From Betaproteobacteria bacterium (GTDB taxonomy: Bacteria; Pseudomonadota; Gammaproteobacteria; Burkholderiales; SG8-39): 64,000 nt of DNA. The DNA lies in the NCBI GenBank assembly GCA_009693235.1, contig SHXR01000016.1, forward strand, positions 1 to 64,000. Direction: 5' to 3'. Every line of letters starts with the position of its first letter. Position 1 is the first letter of the stretch. Made by a program: the position numbers and the translations under genes. Below the pieces are notes generated by a model that saw only the letters and a program-made list of their open reading frames with translations, made no database searches and was not told the DNA's origin. This document shows positions 1 through 7,198 of this stretch, piece by piece.

Positions 1-66
1 CTTCGTCACCCACACAAAGTGATACTCGATCTGAAATACTGTGTGGCTACCGTACCTGTATTCCAT
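1..66 (-). CDS. tnpA: IS200/IS605-type transposase TnpA, N-terminus (partial, runs off the window)
   Basis: The minus strand encodes a 22-residue N-terminus beginning MEYRYGSHTVFQIEYHFVWV, the start of the Y1 HUH single-strand transposase of the IS200/IS605 family. Its ATG at 66 is preceded closely by an AGGGAGG ribosome-binding site. The HUH motif and catalytic tyrosine lie beyond the window edge and cannot be seen. The twin hairpins just upstream are what is expected at the end of such an element. The transposase reads away from the MFS gene that the element has cut. The family call is firm because this N-terminus is very conserved; activity cannot be judged. Confidence 0.85.
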   Translation of the reverse strand, partial: MEYRYGSHTVFQIEYHFVWVTK

Positions 67-97
67 GCCGCACCTCCCTTGGTACGACACATTTTCG

Positions 98-125
98 CAG
101 CTAAAGCTGACCGGCTAAAGCCGGT
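98..125. repeat. Two adjacent hairpins with identical TAAA loops at the IS end
   Basis: Two perfect stem-loops lie head to tail: CAGC-TAAA-GCTG (98-109) and ACCGGC-TAAA-GCCGGT (110-125). Both have the same four-base loop. Such subterminal hairpins are the structures that IS200/IS605 transposases recognise in single-stranded DNA. The outer one is closest to the broken MFS gene and is the better candidate for the end hairpin; the inner one may instead affect transposase expression. Confidence 0.7.
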
Positions 126-128
126 GGT

Positions 129-695
129 TTAAACCTTATGATGGACAATCAACAAGGCTGCGCCGCCGCCCACGACGAGCGCAAAGACCGCAAACACTTG
201 GTAGGCCTCGCGCCAGCCGACCAGCCCGATCAGCCATGCGCCGATCACAGGTCCAAGCAAAGTCCCCGCGCCAATGCCCGCCACGGTGAGTCCGGTTGCC
301 AAACCGCGTTTCTTGACAAACCAATGCTGCACCGCGCTTACGCTCGGCACATAGACAAAACCAACGCCCAGTCCGATGCCGACGCCGTAAGCAACGTACA
401 GAAGCTCAATCGACGTGGCTTTGCTCGTCGCGATTAGGCCAAGGACCAGAAAGACCATCCCAGCAACGCAGACGTTGCGCGGCCCAACGCGATCGGACAG
501 CACGCCGGTGAACGCACCGATCAGAAAATAAAGAAAACCAAAAATAGAAAAGACCAGCGCGACATCACCACGGGAGGCATTGAATTCATCCTGAAATGCG
601 GTAAAGAACGCCGCAAACGAATAGCCGATCCCGAAAACGACGAACAGCGCAACGTGCGTCGCGGCAACGACGGTCCAGCCGTGGAAAAGCGCCAC
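129..695 (-). pseudogene. MFS transporter, N-terminal half, truncated by the IS element
   Basis: The frame encodes about 188 residues with five or six hydrophobic segments and the MFS loop motif between segments 2 and 3 (GVLSDRVGPRN). The family is normally about 400 residues with 12 membrane segments, so the C-terminal half is missing. The last codons run into the IS end, which supplies the stop. A GTG start at 695 follows the amidohydrolase stop by only 2 bases, so the two genes were translationally linked. The substrate is unknown; the related carriers are monocarboxylate or oxalate/formate type. The product is almost certainly non-functional. Confidence 0.8.
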
Positions 696-697
696 GC

Positions 698-1540
698 TTA
701 ATCGATGCGATGCTTGGCGAACGCCCCACCGAGGATTTCCTTGCCATTCTTCGAGCCGATCCGCTCCGCGACTTCGCGCGGCAGCTCGGAGAGCCAACGC
801 CGTGCCGTCGAGGCATGCTCCGGAATGAAATGCCAGCGCTCTGCGATATAGGTATCGCTGCCTACCATGAAGCGGTTGGGGAATTCGAGAAACGCCCCCC
901 GCCATTCCGGCGCGAGCTCGCCGCTCGGTACGTGATCGGCGCGAAACGCCAGGTCAGCCCAAAGATTCTTGTGCTTCCTCAGCATCGCGCGCACGCTGGC
1001 TGGATCAGTGAAGCCCGAATGGGCCCACAGGATTCGCGCATTCGGGTCTTGCTTGAACAGGCGCTCGATGGCGTCGACGTCGGAATGCGCGTGCAACATC
1101 AACCCGTATTTCTTCGCGAGTTCCACCATCCGGCGCGGCACCGGAAGGTCGGCATCGGCGCCAAAGAGATGAAACTCACCGATCGCCACATACCGGTATT
1201 TGGCGAGGCACTCCTCGACATAGCGAATGATGTCGGGTTCGCGCACCCAGGTGCCGACATCGCTGCGGGTACGGTAGGGGCGCAGTTCCGGAATGATGAG
1301 ATCGGGCGCGGCATTGAGCAGCCGCTGCGTACCCTCGTCGTCGGAGCTGGAGACCAAGGCGCGGCGCACCCCGGCTTTCCGGAGCAACGCAATCGCTTCT
1401 CTGGTCGGCAGGGTCTCGCGGGCATCATGACTATAGTGCACATGCGCATCAAAGAGCGGCATCTCCTGTGCAACGACTCCCACTGACCACAACAAGGCCG
1501 TGGCCATTGCAGTGGAATACGCGATGAAATGCGCTGCCAT
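698..1540 (-). CDS. Secreted amidohydrolase (amidohydrolase 2 / TIM-barrel metal hydrolase)
   Basis: The 280-residue protein begins with a signal peptide ending near VVAQ and continues with the metal-binding DAHVHYS motif typical of amidohydrolase superfamily TIM barrels. Further candidate metal ligands are the glutamate in IGEFHLFG, the histidines in LHAHSD and WAHSGF, and the aspartate in MVGSDTY. These fit a hydrolase or decarboxylase of the amidohydrolase 2 group, acting in the periplasm. It stands directly upstream of the truncated MFS gene, with which it probably formed an operon. Substrate unknown. The family assignment is solid, the reaction is not. Confidence 0.8.
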   Translation of the reverse strand: MAAHFIAYSTAMATALLWSVGVVAQEMPLFDAHVHYSHDARETLPTREAIALLRKAGVRRALVSSSDDEGTQRLLNAAPDLIIPELRPYRTRSDVGTWVREPDIIRYVEECLAKYRYVAIGEFHLFGADADLPVPRRMVELAKKYGLMLHAHSDVDAIERLFKQDPNARILWAHSGFTDPASVRAMLRKHKNLWADLAFRADHVPSGELAPEWRGAFLEFPNRFMVGSDTYIAERWHFIPEHASTARRWLSELPREVAERIGSKNGKEILGGAFAKHRID

Positions 1541-1626
1541 AGAGATCCTCCTTGCGTTGCTGCGGTCTTCGCCAACAGGCCGCTTCAGAATGACTTCAAT
1601 CGGCCCATCCTTAGGTGAAACAACGT

Positions 1627-2595
1627 CTACCTCTGCCGAGCACGCGCCTTGATGAGCGCATGAAAGGCATCGATCATCGGCGTTGCAATGCCGGCTTTCC
1701 TCGCTAATTCGGCCACCGACCCGATAATCGCATCGATCTCCATTGGTCGTCCACGTTCCAGGTCCTGATGCATGGAGATCTTGGAATTACCGATCGTCCG
1801 TGCAATCGCTATGCGTCCCTCGATGGACAAACGGACCGGTTCGCCGTAAGCCTTCGACACCGCCATCGATTCACGCATCAGTACGCGAATCGTATCCAGC
1901 AATCCCCCGTCCTGATTGATCTCGTTCATGCGGGAGAGCGTCAATGCGGCAAGCGGGTTATACGAGAGGTTCCCAATCAACTTCATCCAGATTTCATTGC
2001 GAATAGTGGGCGTCAGTTTTGGCTCCAGGCGGCCTTTCGAGAGCGCAGCACCGATGACTTCGAGACGGGGCGTCATTCGCCCATCCAACTCGCCCAGAAT
2101 AAACAGGCGGCTACTCGTGTGTTGCACGATGCCGGGTGCGATGACTTCGCCCGCGCCGTGAATGACGCAGCCGATGATGTGTTTGGCATCCAGCGCACGT
2201 GCCATGCCGCCATCGGGGTCGAGGCAATCGACCCGTTGACCTTCTCGCGCACCGCCGATTCGCGAAAAGTACCACCACGGCAAGCCGTTGATGGCGGGGA
2301 TGACGGCGGTCTGATCGCCGACAATCGGCGCGATGCGGGGAAGCATGTCGCCGATCGCATACGCCTTCAGCGTAATGAAGATGACGTCCTGCGGGCTTAA
2401 TTGCCGCGGGTCATCGACCACTCGAAGACGGTAGTTTCGCTCCGGCTGACCAAGCCAACGAACGGTCAGTCCGTCGGCTTGTAGCGCGGCAAGATGCCCC
2501 CCACGGGCAACCAGCGACACGTCTTCGCCCGCGTCGGCAAGACAGCCGGCCAGCAGTCCACCAATAGCGCCCGCGCCGACGATCGCAATCTTCAT
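1627..2595 (-). CDS. Ketopantoate reductase family protein (PanE/ApbA-like)
   Basis: The 322-residue protein starts with the Rossmann motif VGAGAIGG for NADPH binding and has the PanE C-terminal helical domain. The catalytic region is recognisable: NGLPWWYF near the substrate pocket and NEIWMKLIGNLSYNPL with the active-site lysine and asparagine. PanE reduces 2-dehydropantoate to pantoate, but Burkholderiales carry several paralogues that reduce other 2-oxo acids, and this one sits beside a glyoxalase-like gene and an amidohydrolase rather than pantothenate genes. I therefore give the family only. Length is normal for the family. Confidence 0.85.
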   Translation of the reverse strand: MKIAIVGAGAIGGLLAGCLADAGEDVSLVARGGHLAALQADGLTVRWLGQPERNYRLRVVDDPRQLSPQDVIFITLKAYAIGDMLPRIAPIVGDQTAVIPAINGLPWWYFSRIGGAREGQRVDCLDPDGGMARALDAKHIIGCVIHGAGEVIAPGIVQHTSSRLFILGELDGRMTPRLEVIGAALSKGRLEPKLTPTIRNEIWMKLIGNLSYNPLAALTLSRMNEINQDGGLLDTIRVLMRESMAVSKAYGEPVRLSIEGRIAIARTIGNSKISMHQDLERGRPMEIDAIIGSVAELARKAGIATPMIDAFHALIKARARQR

Positions 2596-2655
2596 TCAAA
2601 GACAGCCAATCGCCGTTTCGTCGAAATGAATGCGCCGCCGCACGCGACGCCCTGG

Positions 2656-3213
2656 CTAATGGGACAGTTGCGGACGGGCGGCGCGAATGCGCGCTTTTTC
2701 TTCAGTCCAAGCCGACAACTCGGCATGCGCGGTACGGCGCTTTTCTTCCGCATACGAGGGAGCAGCGACTTCGCAGGTCAATTCGAGTCGCACGCCGTTC
2801 GGATCGAAAAAATAAATTGAGTGGACGAAATGATGATTGATTGCGCCCAGCACATCGATGCCGGCTTGTTGCAGCCGCGCCTTGGCGTGACTTAGCTCAT
2901 CCAAGGATTCGACCCGAAACGCAATGTGCGTGACCCATTTCGGCGTATTAGGCGAGGGCACCGCTGCCTGATCGTCACCCAGGTCAAAGAACGCGATGCA
3001 AGAGCCATCCTGAAACGCAAAGAACAAGTGGACATAGGGATGATTTTCACCGGTACTCGGGACGCTATCGGCTTTGATGACATGCACGAGCGGCAAGCCG
3101 AGGATGTCCTCATAGAAATGGCGCGTTTCCTCGGCATCACGACAACGATAAGCAGTGTGGTGAAGTCCGTGAACAGGCACGGGAGCACCTTTTAGAATCG
3201 GATTTGCACTCAT
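2656..3213 (-). CDS. VOC-superfamily (glyoxalase / extradiol dioxygenase-like) protein
   Basis: The 185-residue protein carries one VOC module of paired beta-alpha-beta-beta-beta units. Candidate metal ligands are the histidine in LHHTAYRC at the first strand, the histidine in THIAFRVE at the second unit, and the glutamate in VRLELTCE at the end. This fits a metal-dependent enzyme such as a glyoxalase, isomerase or extradiol dioxygenase. It is read in the same direction as the ketopantoate-reductase-like gene 60 bases downstream and probably shares its transcript. The reaction cannot be named from sequence. Confidence 0.8.
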   Translation of the reverse strand: MSANPILKGAPVPVHGLHHTAYRCRDAEETRHFYEDILGLPLVHVIKADSVPSTGENHPYVHLFFAFQDGSCIAFFDLGDDQAAVPSPNTPKWVTHIAFRVESLDELSHAKARLQQAGIDVLGAINHHFVHSIYFFDPNGVRLELTCEVAAPSYAEEKRRTAHAELSAWTEEKARIRAARPQLSH

Positions 3214-3491
3214 CAGAATGCCTCCTCGCAGATAAGCGGATGATGGAAAGGCCTAGCGTACCCGACATTGAGGCCGGTCGCCGGATGTCCGGTGCGGCCG
3301 ATAAGTCTCCCCACAGGGACGAGCGGCGTGCGCCCGGGCCTTTCGCCCGGTGGACCGTATCTTGTTGTACCGTCGGCATTCTGACAAAGTTTCCGCAGAC
3401 TGATTGACCTGTTCGCCCATTTACTCGGGGGGCAGTCTAGAATTTACGCCAGCCCAGATGTTGCTCCAGCAATTCAACAGAAGGTCCCCTC

Positions 3492-5939
3492 TTGTCGAGC
3501 GCGATCGCCTTACTTCCCGTCACACGCCGCATCGCCATGGTGCTCGGACTAGGTGTGCTATCGGCTGCCATCGTGCTCCATATCCCAGGATTCGCCGCCC
3601 TATCCACCGCGCTGGAAGGGCGTGTGCTTCACTGGCAGGGCGGCCATGCAGATTGGGCGGGGATCGTTCTTGTCGATTTGAATATCGAGAAATCCGCGGC
3701 GAGTCGTGCGGGTTCAGTACGGGAAACCGCTTCGCTAAGGGCTGAGCTGGCAGCGGTCAATCCGTACCTGAATAATGCCGGTGCACGCGCCACCGTCTAC
3801 GACGTCGCCTCCTTCGACTCAGACCCCATTGACGAAACGTTTGCCGGATCAATCGAATCGAACGCCGTGTTCCCAGCCATTGGCCTGGCCGTCCATCCAA
3901 GTGCAGCCAATCCCGATCGCAGCACATTAAATGCGCTGTCCACCACGGAACCGAAACAAGGCGCCGGCGTCCCGCCGCATCGGGCTTGGGCCGAGATTGC
4001 GCTGCCGTCGGCGCGCTTAGTCCGCCATGGAAAGGCCCTCGCGGGTGTCGTCAATGCCGAACCGGATGCCGATGGGGTAACCCGTCGCCTGCCGCTGTTG
4101 CACACCGCACATGGCGCGGTGTTGCCGTCCATGCCCCTGGCGGCAGTGATCGCCGGGGATCGCTTGCGACCACACATCAATTTTTCGGGAACGCGCATTG
4201 GCATCGGCACGCGCTCCTGGAATGCCAATGAGCACGGCGAGATCGAACCGCGGTTTCCCCGCAACATGGACCGGATTCCCGTCATTGCCTTTGATCGACT
4301 CGTCGGGGCTGTCGCCAAGAGCACGGTGGATTCGGCACTTCAGGATGCCATCCGCAATCGCGTCGTATTTATCGGCAATCTGAACCGAGATACATCGATC
4401 ACGGTGAATACCCCAGCAGGACGGATGCCGACCGTTATGCTGGCCGCCGTTGGGTACACCCAGCTGCTCGGCGCGCACCTCATCCAGCCCGCGAATCTTC
4501 TGATCGACGCCGCTCTATTGGTTGTCGTGTTGATTCCTGGCCTCTGGCTACTCACACAAAGGCGTGGCACGGCGCCTCAGGCGATCATCGCCGCCGCAAC
4601 CGCCACGATCGGACTGGCGATCGGGCTGGGCTTCATCGCATCGGTCGCCGACATACGGCTGAGCTGGACCATGGCGATGGCCGCGGGACCGCTGAGTGCG
4701 ACGCTGGTCTGGGGCTGCATGTTGTTGGTCGCGGCGACGTCACGACGCAACGAGGATCGCGAGCGGGCGGCAACGGAGGAATCGACCCGTCTGAAAACAC
4801 AGTTTTTGAATCACTTGACGCATGAATTGCGGACGCCACTCACCGCCATCATGGGCTTCAATAAGATCAACCAATTCACCGACGAACTTGGCAAGGATCA
4901 ACGGGTCAGCAACAGCGGCATTATCGCCCGCAATTGCGATCATCTTCTCGCGCTGATCAACAACAATCTCGATCTGGCGAAATTGGAAGCCGGACAGCTC
5001 GCCATCACGCGGCTTCCCGAAGACCCGGAACCGGTCTTTCGCGATGTCATGGCGACCATGCGCGCAATGGCGGCCGAAAAGAAAATAGAGCTGCGTTACA
5101 CAAGCAGAACGCCATTGCCGGAAGCGCTTCTGATCGATTCATTTCGCCTCCGCCAGGTGCTTCTCAACCTGCTTGGCAATGCCGTAAAATTCACCTCGCG
5201 GGGATCGGTCGAGATTGTGGTGTCATGGCATATCGCGGCGCTGGAAATCGAGGTTCGCGACACTGGCCCTGGTATTCCGCGCGAAGCGCTTGAGCGCATC
5301 TGGCAGCCCTTTAAACAAGCGGACCTCACGATTGGGCGGCGTTTCGGTGGCACTGGCCTTGGCCTGGCGATTTCGCGCAAGCTGGTCGAATTGATGAACG
5401 GTGAAATCACCGTCGAGTCGCAAGTGGGGCTTGGCGCAACGTTTCGTGTGCGCGTGCCAAGCGAGGCAGCACACCGTCCGGCGTCACCGGAAACGACGGC
5501 ACCGGTGGTCCCCGCGCGCGCCCGTCTCTTTGGCCGCGTGCTCCTTGCCGATGACAACGAAGATTTGCGCGATCTCGTCATCCATCTCCTGCGCAATCTT
5601 GGGCTTGAGGTGCATGCCGTTGAGAACGGCCTCTTGGCGGTTGAAAACGCTGTCGGCAACCAATTTGACGTGGTCCTGATGGACATGGAAATGCCGGTTA
5701 TGAATGGCTATGAAGCCGTGCATGTGCTGCGCGCGCGCGGCTATACCGGAACGATCCTTGGTCTCACCGCACATCAAGAGGGCATCGAAGTGGCCCGCGC
5801 CATTTTGGCCGGGTGCGACGCAGTGCTCACCAAACCGGTATCGCTGGACAGTTTGAACCAAGCCATTACACCGGTGCTCGAGCGCCAAATCGCGGTTCGT
5901 GTGGGGGCACGGCGCACGCCGGTCGCGCAGCGGCATTAG
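3492..5939 (+). CDS. CHASE2-domain hybrid sensor histidine kinase with receiver domain
   Basis: An 815-residue membrane sensor. Domain order: one membrane segment (about 12-32), an extracytoplasmic CHASE2 domain (about 40-300), three closely spaced membrane segments (about 335-420), a HisKA box with phospho-acceptor H444 in LTHELRTPL, a HATPase domain with the N box LLGNAVKFT and the G boxes DTGPGIP and GGTGLGLAIS, and a C-terminal receiver with phospho-acceptor D731 in VLMDMEMP. The start is a TTG preceded by a purine-rich AGAAGG. The HPt protein and response regulator downstream complete a multistep phosphorelay. The signal sensed is unknown. It is divergent from the glyoxalase-like gene, with a 278-base promoter region between. 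Confidence 0.92.
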   Translation: MSSAIALLPVTRRIAMVLGLGVLSAAIVLHIPGFAALSTALEGRVLHWQGGHADWAGIVLVDLNIEKSAASRAGSVRETASLRAELAAVNPYLNNAGARATVYDVASFDSDPIDETFAGSIESNAVFPAIGLAVHPSAANPDRSTLNALSTTEPKQGAGVPPHRAWAEIALPSARLVRHGKALAGVVNAEPDADGVTRRLPLLHTAHGAVLPSMPLAAVIAGDRLRPHINFSGTRIGIGTRSWNANEHGEIEPRFPRNMDRIPVIAFDRLVGAVAKSTVDSALQDAIRNRVVFIGNLNRDTSITVNTPAGRMPTVMLAAVGYTQLLGAHLIQPANLLIDAALLVVVLIPGLWLLTQRRGTAPQAIIAAATATIGLAIGLGFIASVADIRLSWTMAMAAGPLSATLVWGCMLLVAATSRRNEDRERAATEESTRLKTQFLNHLTHELRTPLTAIMGFNKINQFTDELGKDQRVSNSGIIARNCDHLLALINNNLDLAKLEAGQLAITRLPEDPEPVFRDVMATMRAMAAEKKIELRYTSRTPLPEALLIDSFRLRQVLLNLLGNAVKFTSRGSVEIVVSWHIAALEIEVRDTGPGIPREALERIWQPFKQADLTIGRRFGGTGLGLAISRKLVELMNGEITVESQVGLGATFRVRVPSEAAHRPASPETTAPVVPARARLFGRVLLADDNEDLRDLVIHLLRNLGLEVHAVENGLLAVENAVGNQFDVVLMDMEMPVMNGYEAVHVLRARGYTGTILGLTAHQEGIEVARAILAGCDAVLTKPVSLDSLNQAITPVLERQIAVRVGARRTPVAQRH

Positions 5940-6088
5940 CGCCTTCCTTGATCAACTCATGGACGAGCCCATCACGGTATGAATTGCGCGCCGCCAACCT
6001 CATCTTCAGCAATGAATGAAGCGGTCAAAATGCGCTGATTGCTTGCCCTTCGCTTGCCTTTATGACGCAATAGCGGACACTCGCAGGC

Positions 6089-6394
6089 ATGACGATCACC
6101 ATGCTCCCAATTCGCATCGACCGTGAGCTTGCCACGCTCGTACCGCGTTTTCTCGACAACTGTCGACGCGACGCGGGCGTGCTTGAAAAGGCATGTGCGC
6201 AATTTGACCTCGACACCATTCGCAAGATTGGCCACAGTCTCAAAGGTGTCGGAGGCGGGTACGGCTTCGCCGAGATCACAAGCATAGGGGCAACCATAGA
6301 GGCAGCGGCCAAAGCCGGCGACACCGAGGCAGCGCTCACCGTAGTCATCGCATTCAAGGCCTTCCTGAAGGCCGTCCAAGTGGAGTACGTATGA
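6089..6394 (+). CDS. Histidine phosphotransfer (HPt) domain protein
   Basis: A free-standing 101-residue HPt module. The phospho-accepting histidine is H49 in the motif IGHSLKGVGGG, which matches the HxLKG consensus. It should carry phosphate from the receiver of the hybrid kinase upstream to the OmpR-type regulator downstream. Its stop overlaps the regulator's start by four bases (ATGA), so translation is coupled. The gene follows the kinase by 149 bases, probably on the same transcript. Confidence 0.88.
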   Translation: MTITMLPIRIDRELATLVPRFLDNCRRDAGVLEKACAQFDLDTIRKIGHSLKGVGGGYGFAEITSIGATIEAAAKAGDTEAALTVVIAFKAFLKAVQVEYV

Positions 6395-7134
6395 GAGTCG
6401 CTATTCTCGAAGACGATCCAGCACAGATCGATCTCGTTACCCTCTGGCTTAACAATTCGGGCTTCAACTGCCATGTCTTTACCTATGGCAAGGAGTTCAC
6501 GCGGGCACTGACGCGCGAAAGCTTCGATATCTTTCTGCTCGATTGGGAGTTGCCCGATATCACAGGCGCCGATGTCCTTCAATGGATCAGACAAAACGTG
6601 CGGGACGCGACACCGGTGATCTTCACGACCGCGCGCGACCGTGAGGAAGACATCGCGGCCATGCTCAAAGCCGGTGCCGACGACTACATCGTCAAGCCGC
6701 TGCGCAAAATGGAACTGCTCGCGCGGATTCACGCCGTCATGCGTCGCAGCCGCAATGAGAAACCCGCGGACGATGTGTTTGAGATCGGCGAGTTCCGCGT
6801 CAATGTCGAATCCCGCACGGTTCATCGGCACGGCCAACAGGTCGAGCTGACCCAGAAAGGCTTTGACTTGGCAGTGTTCCTGTTCCGCAACCTGAGCCGC
6901 CTGCTGTCCCGCGGTCATATCCTTGAGAACGTATGGGGTCGCAGCTCGAATCTCAATACGCGGACGGTCGACACGCATGTCAGCCGCCTGCGCTCGAAGC
7001 TTGGCTTGGTCCCGGAACATGGTTGGCGTCTGGTTGCGATCTACCAACACGGTTATCGGTTGGAGCAGATCCACAAAGACGAGCAGAACGACTCGGTCAA
7101 TACTGGCATCCCAACGCCGGCGACGACCACCTGA
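6391..7134 (+). CDS. OmpR/PhoB-type response regulator
   Basis: The 247-residue regulator has an N-terminal receiver domain with phospho-acceptor D51 in FLLDWELPD, the acidic residues EDD near the start and the lysine in IVKPLRK. A winged-helix DNA-binding domain follows (about 125-232), with VELTQKGFDLAVFLF and RTVDTHVSRLRSKLG typical of the PhoB/OmpR class. It is the output of the CHASE2 kinase / HPt relay. The pairing of a hybrid kinase and separate HPt with an OmpR-type regulator is less usual than the simple kinase-regulator pair. Targets are unknown. Transcription ends at the hairpin 16 bases downstream. Confidence 0.92.
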   Translation: MRVAILEDDPAQIDLVTLWLNNSGFNCHVFTYGKEFTRALTRESFDIFLLDWELPDITGADVLQWIRQNVRDATPVIFTTARDREEDIAAMLKAGADDYIVKPLRKMELLARIHAVMRRSRNEKPADDVFEIGEFRVNVESRTVHRHGQQVELTQKGFDLAVFLFRNLSRLLSRGHILENVWGRSSNLNTRTVDTHVSRLRSKLGLVPEHGWRLVAIYQHGYRLEQIHKDEQNDSVNTGIPTPATTT

Positions 7135-7150
7135 TTGGGATCATCGATCA

Positions 7151-7180
7151 AACAACGGCGACCATAGGTCGCCGTTGTTT
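7151..7180 (+). terminator. Rho-independent terminator, probably bidirectional
   Basis: A perfect 13-bp stem (AACAACGGCGACC pairing with its complement at 7167-7179) closes on a three-base loop, ATA. The stem begins AACAA and ends TTGTTT, so a short U-rich tail forms on either strand. It lies between the convergent regulator gene and S8 protease pseudogene and can terminate both. Confidence 0.85.
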
Positions 7181-7198
7181 ATTGTGCGGAACACCGCT

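Larger units (their letters stand above)
1..130 (-). mobile_element. End of an IS200/IS605-type insertion sequence
   Basis: The stretch holds the transposase start, its ribosome-binding site and two end hairpins, and then runs directly into a truncated MFS reading frame. Elements of this family have no terminal inverted repeats and no target duplication; their ends are small subterminal hairpins, as seen here. The exact cleavage point is uncertain but lies near 126-131, where transporter coding sequence stops. Only one end is in the window, so length and presence of a tnpB gene are unknown. Confidence 0.75.

Noticed and set aside
6025-7074. 349-codon open frame on the minus strand
   Set aside because: Antisense to the HPt and response regulator genes, whose phosphorylation motifs are intact.
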